From an uncultured Clostridia bacterium (GTDB lineage Bacteria; Bacillota; Clostridia; Christensenellales; Aristaeellaceae): a stretch of 53,117 bases of DNA. The DNA lies in assembly GCA_946538975.1 (NCBI GenBank), contig CAMNHF010000005.1, positions 1 through 53,117 on the forward strand, read 5' to 3'. Below, in pieces: positions 27,302 to 33,033 of the stretch. Made by a program: the position numbers and the translations under genes. Under the pieces are notes generated by a model, which was not told the DNA's origin, searched no databases, and saw nothing but the letters and a program-made list of their open reading frames with translations. The stretch's first letter is position 1, and every line of letters begins with the position of its first letter.

Positions 27302-27365
27302 GTGCAACACCTCTCTTTGTCCGAAAACGCGCATCCGACCGTCCCGCGGATGTCTCTCTGTCCTG

Positions 27366-27394
27366 ATTTTACCACAAATCCCGCCGCTGCGCAA
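27366..27394 (-). promoter_or_regulatory. promoter of the cytidylate-kinase-like operon
   Basis: Minus strand TTGCGC, 17-base spacer, TAAAAT (27366-27371). Confidence 0.6.
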
Positions 27395-27442
27395 GGGTGC
27401 GGCCGGTCGGAAATCAAAGCGCGGCGCGGCTTCCTGATCGGC

Positions 27443-27550
27443 GTCTGGGGGAAGGCAACCCTTTTCGTGGCCGAAAAGGGCTTTCCTTCCCCCATGCCCC
27501 CATCCTTCCGAAAAGGCCGGTCTGGGGGTATCTTTCACGATGTGTGTGAA
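27443..27550 (-). repeat. R1 palindromic repeat, copy C
   Basis: Reverse copy. Core CTGGGGGAAGG ... CCTTCCCCCA with inner arms CCCTTTTCG / CGAAAAGGG, then CCGAAAAGGCCGG and ATCTTTCACGATGTGTG, the reverse complement of the left flank of copy A. Confidence 0.85.
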
Positions 27551-27591
27551 AGCGGACTGTTCACGGCCTGCGCAGCCGGCGCCCGCCGAAG

Positions 27592-27620
27592 CAAAACCCC
27601 CCTCCCGCCGGGGAAGGGGC
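27592..27620 (-). terminator. terminator of the peptidoglycan-binding protein gene
   Basis: Minus strand CCCCTTCCC pairs with GGGAGGGGG and is followed by TTTTGC. Confidence 0.75.
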
Positions 27621-27626
27621 AGGGGC

Positions 27627-28928
27627 TTACCAGGAGTAGTTCATCGCGATGCTTTCACAGCGCTGGTGTTCCTCGTCCACGTGCTTGGTGCCGTGGGTCT
27701 TGCTGCCGTAGAAGTGGATGCAGAAGTGGCCGTCGAAGTTGTTGTCCGCGATCGTGGTGGTGCCGTGGGGCATGCCGTTCATGGAGGCGGCGTAGATGTG
27801 GCCGTTGTAGTAGACCAGGATGGGCCGCCGGGTCCAGGCCCAGGAGCGGTAGATGGACTTCATGACGGCGGTGTCCGCGGCGGTGAGGGGCTCGGAGTCC
27901 ATGTGGTTGGCCCCGCTCCAGCGGCGGCAGCGGAAGGTCTTGCCGGTGTAGCAGTCCTTCACGGTGAACACGGCGCCCTTGGGGATCGTGCCGGTGTGGC
28001 TGAACCAGTTCAGGCGCTCGGTGCTGCTCTGGCGGACGGAGCTGGCCTTTGCCCCGAACATGACGGCGATGGTGCCCGTGTCGGCGATGCCGGTCTGCTG
28101 CAGGCCGCTCTTCTTCTGGAAGGCCCGCACGGCCTGCTGGGTGACGGTGCCGAAATAGCCGGTCGCCTCGCCGCTGAAATGGCCGAGCACCTTCAGGCAT
28201 TTCTGCAGCTTCGTCACATTGGCGTTCTGATCGCCCAGCTTGCAGGCGGCGGGCTTGCCGATGGCCTTCAGCTGCGTGAGGGTGTCGGCGGACTTGGTGC
28301 TGGAGGCGGCGGGGATCGAGGAGGTCTGCGTCGAGGCGGAGACCTTCGCGCCGAACAGGCCGTTGATCGTGGTCTTGTCGGCCACGCCGGTCTGGTTCAG
28401 CCCCAGGGCCTTTTGCAGCTTCCGCACGGCCTGCTGGGTGACGGTGCCGAAATAGCCGGTGACGGCGGTATTGTAATAGCCTGCCAGCTTCAGGCATTGC
28501 TGGAGCTTCTTCACGTCGCTGTTCTCATCGCCCAGCTTGCAGGGGTTGGGCTTGCCGACCTTTTTCATCTCGGCCAGCGTCTGGGAGGACAGCTTGAAGG
28601 TGCTGGCGGAGGCGGTCTGCGTGCTGGCCGCGGTGGTGCCGCTGGACAGCTTGACATATTTCTTCATCACGTAGCCGTTGAACTTGCCGTACTGCACGTG
28701 ATACCAGTCGCCCTGGGTGCCGAGGATCGTCAGGTTTTCGCCCTGGGGCAGGGTCGCCAGCGCCTTGGAGGATTTGGACGCGCTGGTGCGCAGAACCAGC
28801 TTGCTGGTGTTCACCACGCCCTTCTGCGAGGCGGCAGAGGCGCCCAGCGGCCAGGACAGCAGCAGCAGCACCAGCGCGCACAGCAGCGCCAGCCCCCGGC
28901 GGAGCGCGCCATGGCTTTTCCCAATCAT
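27627..28928 (-). CDS. exported SH3 plus two peptidoglycan-binding domains with uncharacterised C-terminal domain
   Basis: A 433-residue exported protein. Signal peptide 1-32 (ends GASA), one bacterial SH3 domain (about 36-95), a Ser/Thr linker, two PG_binding_1 domains (KLGDENSDVKKLQQCLKLAGYY and KLGDQNANVTKLQKCLKVLGHF, each ending in TGYFGTVTQQAVR) and a C-terminal domain of about 125 residues. That last domain has clustered His, Asp and one Cys (GHFCIHFYGSKTHGTKHVDEEHQ cited as FCIHFYGSKTHGT and VDEEHQ) and may be an enzyme on cell wall or spore peptidoglycan, but I cannot name a reaction. AAGGAGC precedes the ATG at 28928, which decides the start. Confidence 0.85.
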   Translation of the reverse strand: MIGKSHGALRRGLALLCALVLLLLSWPLGASAASQKGVVNTSKLVLRTSASKSSKALATLPQGENLTILGTQGDWYHVQYGKFNGYVMKKYVKLSSGTTAASTQTASASTFKLSSQTLAEMKKVGKPNPCKLGDENSDVKKLQQCLKLAGYYNTAVTGYFGTVTQQAVRKLQKALGLNQTGVADKTTINGLFGAKVSASTQTSSIPAASSTKSADTLTQLKAIGKPAACKLGDQNANVTKLQKCLKVLGHFSGEATGYFGTVTQQAVRAFQKKSGLQQTGIADTGTIAVMFGAKASSVRQSSTERLNWFSHTGTIPKGAVFTVKDCYTGKTFRCRRWSGANHMDSEPLTAADTAVMKSIYRSWAWTRRPILVYYNGHIYAASMNGMPHGTTTIADNNFDGHFCIHFYGSKTHGTKHVDEEHQRCESIAMNYSW

Positions 28929-28971
28929 GGAATTCAGCTCCTTTCCACAGATGAAATCGCCATTCAAAGTC

Positions 28972-29000
28972 ATCATAGCCCATTTTGTGACGAATGTCAA
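28972..29000 (-). promoter_or_regulatory. promoter of the peptidoglycan-binding protein gene
   Basis: Minus strand TTGACA (28995-29000), 17-base spacer, TATGAT (28972-28977). The phased 9-mer cluster starts 7 bases upstream of the -35 box. Confidence 0.8.
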
Positions 29001-29006
29001 CTTTTC

Positions 29007-29078
29007 TGTGAATAAGCTGTTGATAATTGTTACATTTCTGTGGATGAGCTGTGGAGAAGGCGGGGAAACTGTGGAGAT
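29007..29078 (+). promoter_or_regulatory. phased cluster of five DnaA-box-like 9-mers
   Basis: TGTGAATAA (29007), TGTTGATAA (29018), TGTGGATGA (29039), TGTGGAGAA (29050) and TGTGGAGAT (29070), all on one strand. Four differ from the DnaA-box complement TGTGGATAA at one base, the last at two. Start-to-start steps are 11, 21, 11 and 20 bases, so all face the same side of the helix. The stretch 28975-29040 is AT-rich against a GC-rich background. Confidence 0.55.
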
Positions 29079-29384
29079 CGGAAGGAATACGGCATCAGTC
29101 AGCAGCGGCTGGCGGAGGCCATCGGGGTCAGTCAGCAGTCCATCAACCAGTATGAAAACCACTCCGTCGAGCCGGATCTGGCGGTGCTGGCGCGGATCGC
29201 GGATTATTTCAACACGTCCATCGACTTCGTGGTCGGCCACACGGATGTCCGCCGCAGGATTGAGCGTGTGGAGGAAGCCCACTTAACGCAGGAGGAGCTG
29301 CACTTCATGATCCGATACCGCAGCCTGAAGCCGCACGAAAAAGCCTGCATTTCCACCGTGCTGGACACCCTTCTCACCCGATGA
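29040..29384 (+). CDS. XRE-family DNA-binding protein, N terminus uncertain or damaged
   Basis: The helix-turn-helix is clear (KEYGISQQRLAEAIGVSQQ then SINQYENHSVEPDLAVLARI), followed by YFNTSIDFVVGHTD and a helical tail. With the GTG at 29040 the protein is 114 residues, but the first 18 residues (MDELWRRRGNCGDR) do not look like the first helix of the fold and there is no ribosome site. A GTG at 29071, 5 bases after AAGGCGGGG, would start VEIG, the usual beginning of such regulators, but is in another frame. A small out-of-frame deletion between 29080 and 29086 would explain this. It may be a pseudogene or a shortened regulator. Confidence 0.6.
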   Translation: MDELWRRRGNCGDRKEYGISQQRLAEAIGVSQQSINQYENHSVEPDLAVLARIADYFNTSIDFVVGHTDVRRRIERVEEAHLTQEELHFMIRYRSLKPHEKACISTVLDTLLTR

Positions 29385-29418
29385 CGCCGAAGCGGGGAAG
29401 CTGCGGCGGTTTTTTCTT
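29384..29418 (+). terminator. terminator of the XRE gene
   Basis: ACGCCG and AGC pair with GCT and CGGCGGT; a run of T residues follows (TTTTTTCTTTT). Confidence 0.75.
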
Positions 29419-29444
29419 TTGCCCTGCACGGCCCCTTGACCGCA

Positions 29445-29498
29445 CAAAAAACCTCCCGCGCAAGGCAGGAGGTTTTTGGGAAGGATGGGATACCGCGG
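29445..29498. repeat. 54-bp direct repeat containing a terminator, copy 1
   Basis: CAAAAAACCTCCCGCG, CAAGGCAGGAGG, then T-run and AAGGATGGGATACCGCGG. CCTCC/GGAGG stem with A-run and T-run makes a bidirectional terminator. Nearly identical to 29848-29901; together they bracket the DUF2442 gene. Confidence 0.85.
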
Positions 29499-29534
29499 GT
29501 TTCGTATGCGTTTTCCCGGTCGGTGACAGGCTGG

Positions 29535-29807
29535 TTATTGGCAAATCACATCCGCAGGGACAGACTTGAGATACAATGTCTCCGGGCTGATGTCAACATC
29601 TCCCGGCCAGACAACCGTTCCATATTCGACATGAGCGGCAGCAAACACGTTTTTGATCGTGCGGTACGCAGGCAATTTCAGCAGGTCGGAAACATCAAAC
29701 AGACGCTTTTCACCATTTCGGAAAGTCAGCAGCAAATGATAATCCGGACGGATTTCAACGGAGGCCACGCGCGGCAGAAGCTGATCTTTTCCGTGAATGT
29801 ATTCCAT
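29535..29807 (-). CDS. DUF2442-like small protein
   Basis: A 90-residue protein with the features of DUF2442: LPRVASVEIRPDYHLLLTF, NGEKRLFDVSDLL, FAAAHVEYGTVVWPGDVDISPETLY. DUF2442 genes often sit after a DUF4160 gene and have been suggested to act as toxin-antitoxin-like pairs; no DUF4160 partner is present here, only about 40 bases before the upstream repeat. GGAGAGGAG sits before the ATG at 29807. The gene lies between two 54-bp direct repeats, so it looks like an inserted cassette. Confidence 0.8.
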   Translation of the reverse strand: MEYIHGKDQLLPRVASVEIRPDYHLLLTFRNGEKRLFDVSDLLKLPAYRTIKNVFAAAHVEYGTVVWPGDVDISPETLYLKSVPADVICQ

Positions 29808-29847
29808 GACGCGTTCTCCTCTCCTCAACGCAGCGGCTCGATCGGGT

Positions 29848-29901
29848 CAAAAAACCTCCCGCGCAAGGCAGGAGGGTTTTTGGAAGGATGGGATACCGCG
29901 G
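29848..29901. repeat. 54-bp direct repeat containing a terminator, copy 2 (also rpsR terminator)
   Basis: Second copy of 29445-29498, placed directly downstream of rpsR, for which the CCTCC stem and T-run on the minus strand make a natural terminator. Confidence 0.85.
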
Positions 29902-29905
29902 AGAC

Positions 29906-30163
29906 TTACTCGGCGGTGTAGGGCAGCAGCGCGATGGCACGCGCGCGCTTGATGGCCTCGCTCAGCTGACGCTGATGCTTGGCGCAGTTGCCGGTCATGC
30001 GGCAGGGGAGAATCTTGCCGCGCTCGTTGATGTAGCGGCGCAGGTGATTCACGTCCTTGTAGTCGATATACGGGATCTTCTCCACGCAGAAGCTGCACAC
30101 CTTGCGGCGGGGACGACGGCCCCCGCGCGGGCGCGGCCTTCTCTCTTCACGGACCTCAGACAT
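29906..30163 (-). CDS. rpsR: 30S ribosomal protein S18
   Basis: An 85-residue ribosomal protein. Basic N terminus ([13 protein letters not shown]), then [18 protein letters not shown] and [24 protein letters not shown]. Four Cys (two in CSFC, then LPC and GNC) are those of the zinc-binding form of S18. It binds S6 on the 30S platform and is last gene of rpsF-ssb-rpsR. Confidence 0.97.
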   Translation of the reverse strand: MSEVREERRPRPRGGRRPRRKVCSFCVEKIPYIDYKDVNHLRRYINERGKILPCRMTGNCAKHQRQLSEAIKRARAIALLPYTAE

Positions 30164-30256
30164 GGGTCAGCCTCCTTTCTTCGCGCGGCGTTCGATCCGC
30201 GCGGAATCAGAGCTTCATCCGGCGGGTTGCGCCGGGGATTGTTTCGTTTGACGGCT

Positions 30257-30712
30257 TCAGAACGGCAGCTCGTCCTCGCCCACCTGGGTGGCAAAGCCGT
30301 TGTTCTGGGCGGTCGGCGCAGCAATGGGCTCCACCGGGGCGCTGTAGCCGCCGGTCTGGCCCTCATTCCTGGGCGTCAGGAATTCGAAGTCGTCCGCGCG
30401 CACATCCAGCGAGACGCGGGTTTCCCCGTTCTGCGCCTGATAGGTGCGTGGCGGCTGCAGTTCGCCGGTGACGGCGACCTTGTTGCCCTTGCGCAGGTAC
30501 TGCTGGGCCACGGCGGCGCGGTTCCCCCACACATTGATGCGGATGAACATCGCTTCTTCCTGGCCGTTCTGGCCGCTCTGCTGATTGCGGTTCTGACGGC
30601 GGCTGTTCACCGCGATGGTGAAGGAGCACACCGGCGTATCGCCATTGTAACCCGACACAGTGCGGGTCTCGGGATCACGGGTCAGATTGCCGATCAAAAT
30701 AATCTTATTCAT
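30257..30712 (-). CDS. ssb: single-stranded DNA-binding protein
   Basis: A 151-residue OB-fold protein beginning MNKIILIGNLTRDPETR, with the strand VCSFTIAVNSR and NVWGNRAAVAQQYLRKGNKVAVTGEL, and the conserved acidic C-terminal tip EDELPF, which docks replication and repair partners. The linker between is short and Gln/Asn/Gly-poor compared with many SSBs. It lies between rpsF and rpsR, the standard Firmicute order. Confidence 0.97.
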   Translation of the reverse strand: MNKIILIGNLTRDPETRTVSGYNGDTPVCSFTIAVNSRRQNRNQQSGQNGQEEAMFIRINVWGNRAAVAQQYLRKGNKVAVTGELQPPRTYQAQNGETRVSLDVRADDFEFLTPRNEGQTGGYSAPVEPIAAPTAQNNGFATQVGEDELPF

Positions 30713-30766
30713 TGTTCGTTCCTCAAAATCATGTTCGTGTTCATGCTCGGCAATTTGCTGCGCTGC

Positions 30767-31231
30767 TTATTCAGCGTCGGGCGCGGTCTCCGCAGCGGGA
30801 GCTTCCGCCTCGGCCACAGGGGCAGCCTCTTCCTCAGCGGGGGCCTCGGCCACGGGCGCGGCTTCCTCAGCAGGGGCCTCGGCCACGGGCGCTTCCGCCA
30901 CAGGGGCAGGACGCACGGCGCGCGGCTTGACCTTGCTGTGCTTCTCTTCCAGCTTCACCGTCAGATAACGGATGACGCTCTCGTTGATGCGCAGGTTGCG
31001 CTCCAGCTCACGGGGCAGCTCGGCGGGGGCCTGGAAGGTCACCAGCACGTACCAGCCTTCGGTCTTGTAGTTGATCACGTAGGCCAGGCGGCGCTTTCCC
31101 CATGTCTCATCGATCTTTTCGACTTCGCCGCCGCCGCTGGTGATCAGATTGGCCACCTTGGCAATCAGTTCCTTGCGGGCAGCTTCCTCCAGCGTGGGAT
31201 CGATGATGTAGGTCAGTTCGTACCTATTCAT
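30767..31231 (-). CDS. rpsF: 30S ribosomal protein S6 with an Ala/Glu/Pro repeat tail
   Basis: A 154-residue protein. The first 95 residues are ordinary S6 (MNRYELTYIIDP, WGKRRLAYVINYKTEGWYVLV, ESVIRYLTVKL). The last 45-50 residues form an acidic repeat tail (units like APVAEAPAEE), absent from most S6 proteins. In Escherichia coli S6 is given a poly-Glu tail by RimK after translation; here acidic residues are encoded. ATG 31231 is the start: GAGGAGG lies 8 bases upstream, whereas a GTG at 31240 touches it. First gene of the operon with ssb and rpsR. Confidence 0.95.
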   Translation of the reverse strand: MNRYELTYIIDPTLEEAARKELIAKVANLITSGGGEVEKIDETWGKRRLAYVINYKTEGWYVLVTFQAPAELPRELERNLRINESVIRYLTVKLEEKHSKVKPRAVRPAPVAEAPVAEAPAEEAAPVAEAPAEEEAAPVAEAEAPAAETAPDAE

Positions 31232-31257
31232 TCGTTTCACCTCCTCATGGACCTATG

Positions 31258-31289
31258 GCGCTGCATCCTTCCATGTGCAGCGCAAGGAT
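31258..31289 (-). promoter_or_regulatory. structured leader of rpsF (two crossed stems)
   Basis: In the RNA, AUCCUU, GCGCUGC, then ACAUGG, AAGGAU, GCAGCGC follow one another. The first pairs with the fourth and the second with the fifth, so the stems either form a pseudoknot or exclude each other. Position fits autogenous control by the S6:S18 complex. Confidence 0.5.
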
Positions 31290-31302
31290 GTGCCAATTGA
31301 GA

Positions 31303-31330
31303 ATTATACCAGACATTGCGCGAATTGCAA
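31303..31330 (-). promoter_or_regulatory. promoter of rpsF-ssb-rpsR
   Basis: Minus strand TTGCAA (31325-31330), 16-base spacer, TATAAT (31303-31308). Confidence 0.75.
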
Positions 31331-31450
31331 GACCTTCGCAAAAATTTTCCGCGCGGCTGAGCCCCCGGGTGCAGCTGAGTTTTCGCCCGGAATCACCGCG
31401 CGTATCCCATGGCTTTTTGTTGAACGGCTTGTTGCGTGATTCGGCAGGGT

Positions 31451-31516
31451 CCTACTTTTCGTGACCGAAAAGTAGGCAAAAGGTCCTGTGGGGGCCCTTG
31501 CGCGTGGGCCCCCCCA
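31451..31516. repeat. R2 two-hairpin element
   Basis: First hairpin: CCTACTTTTCG and CGAAAAGTAGG (11 bp, TGAC loop, 31451-31476). Second: TGGGGGCCC with GGGCCCCC (31489-31516). Unrelated in sequence to R1. The bases 31517-31660 hold no gene I can support. Confidence 0.6.
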
Positions 31517-31663
31517 GACCCCCTGCGAGCGCTTTTGGACACGGGATCACGGCTGGGTAAAACGCAGGTCGCAAGGGTTGCTGCCCAATGGAAGTCGGGG
31601 TGTCGCATGGTGTGGTTTTGTGCTAATGTCGGCTGCTGTCGCATATCCAATGAAAAAAAGATC

Positions 31664-31776
31664 CGCCCCACGCTGCTCTTTCCGAAGAGGATGGGTTTCT
31701 GGGGGAAGGAGAACCGCTTTCTCTCAGAGAAAGGGGTTCTCCTTCCCCCAGAAACCGCTCTTCTTCCCCCAGAAAC
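31664..31776 (+). repeat. R1 palindromic repeat, copy D
   Basis: Forward copy, variant subfamily. Core CTGGGGGAAGGAGAACC ... GGTTCTCCTTCCCCCAG with inner arms CTTTCTC and GAGAAAG. A short partial duplicate of the right end (CTTCCCCCAGAAACC) follows. It lies just after the dehydratase-like gene and might serve as its terminator. Confidence 0.8.
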
Positions 31777-31788
31777 CGCCGCCCCATC

Positions 31789-33033
31789 TCACATCTGATC
31801 CCGCGCCACGGCGAGCATCAGGCGGATGCGGTTCTCCTGATTGACGCGGGTGGCTGAGGGGTCGTAGTCGATCGGGACAATGTTGATGCCGGGGTGCACC
31901 TCGCTCACGCGGCGGATCATGCCTTTCCCGACGATGTGGTTCGGCAGGCAGCCGAAGGGCTGGGCGCAGATGATGTTGGCAAAGCCGTTCTCGGCCAGCT
32001 CCAGCATCTCCGCGGTCAGCAGCCAGCCCTCGCCCATCTTGCTGCCGTGGCCGATGACGCCGTCCACCAACGTCTTCGTGTGCGCGTAGGAGGAGGGCGC
32101 AATGAAGGACGGGTGCGCCTTCACCACCTCGAGCATCATCTCCTCATAGCCGGTGACGAAGCGGAGGAAGGTCTCGCAGGCCTTCAGCTTCACCGCGCTG
32201 CCGCCGTAGAGGTGGATGTCCTCGATGCGGTTGTCAATCTTGAACTGGAGGAAATGGCTGACGCCGGGCACCATGTATTCGCAGTCCTGTGTGCGGAGGA
32301 AGTCCTCCAGGTGGTTGTTGCCCAGGGGGCTGTACTTCACGTAGATCTCGCCCACGATGCCGACGCGGGTCTTCTTCGCCTGCGCGCGGGGGATGGCGTC
32401 GAAGTCGGCGGCGATCTCCTCCAGGTAGTGCCGGACCTCCTTCTTGCTGAGGCCCCGGTCGGCGCGGAACAGATCGACCAGCTTCTCCCGCCAGCGGCGG
32501 ATCAGCGCGTCCGTGTCGCCGCGGTGGTTCTCGTAGGGGCGGGTCTGGTTGGACAGGAGCATGATCATGTCGCCGTAGATCGCGCCGATGAAGATGTGCC
32601 GCACCAGCCGCAGCGACAGATGGAAGCCGCCGCCCCGCTCCAGGCCGCTCAGGTTCAGCGAGATGACCGGAATGAAGTCCAGCCCCGCCTTCTTCAGCGC
32701 CTTGCGCAGGAGGAAGATATAATTGGAGGCGCGGCAGCCGCCGCCGGTCTGGGTGATGATCAGCGCCACCCTGTGCAGGTCGTATCTGCCGGAGTGCAGG
32801 GCGTCCAGGAACTGGCCGATGACCAGCAGGGCGGGCACGCAGGTGTCGTTGTGCACGTACTTGAGGCCCTCCGCGACCACGTTCGGCCCGTCGTTGGTCA
32901 GCACCTCCAGGTTGTAGCCGTTCAGGCGGAACACCGGCGCCAGCAGGGCAAAGTGAAAGTCCATCATGTTCGGCGCGAGGATCAGATAGCCGTCCTTGCG
33001 CATCTGCTCGGTGAATACCGCGTGGTCAGCCAT
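31789..33033 (-). CDS. 2-hydroxyacyl-CoA dehydratase-like subunit (HgdB-like, DUF2229 linked)
   Basis: A 414-residue protein resembling the C-terminal quarter of the very long (about 1400-residue) activase/dehydratase-like fusion proteins of anaerobes. Recognisable stretches are HNDTCVPALLVIGQFLDAL, TQTGGGCRASNYIFLLRKAL and AQPFGCLPNHIVGKG, each with a conserved Cys that can serve as iron-sulfur ligand. It likely forms the reductase acceptor carrying an Fe-S cluster, driven by the ATPase encoded upstream. It overlaps the activase gene by 8 bases and has AAAGGAGG before its ATG. The substrate is unknown; these proteins are widely annotated but mostly uncharacterised. Confidence 0.82.
   Translation of the reverse strand: MADHAVFTEQMRKDGYLILAPNMMDFHFALLAPVFRLNGYNLEVLTNDGPNVVAEGLKYVHNDTCVPALLVIGQFLDALHSGRYDLHRVALIITQTGGGCRASNYIFLLRKALKKAGLDFIPVISLNLSGLERGGGFHLSLRLVRHIFIGAIYGDMIMLLSNQTRPYENHRGDTDALIRRWREKLVDLFRADRGLSKKEVRHYLEEIAADFDAIPRAQAKKTRVGIVGEIYVKYSPLGNNHLEDFLRTQDCEYMVPGVSHFLQFKIDNRIEDIHLYGGSAVKLKACETFLRFVTGYEEMMLEVVKAHPSFIAPSSYAHTKTLVDGVIGHGSKMGEGWLLTAEMLELAENGFANIICAQPFGCLPNHIVGKGMIRRVSEVHPGINIVPIDYDPSATRVNQENRIRLMLAVARDQM

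Noticed and set aside
28975..29080. Chromosomal origin oriC
   Set aside because: dnaA, dnaN, rpmH or gyrase genes are absent from the window and most boxes are imperfect; it is reported only as a DnaA-box-like cluster.
29499..29847. DUF4160 toxin-like partner for the DUF2442 gene
   Set aside because: Only about 40 bases lie between the gene start and the right repeat, and no open frame fits.
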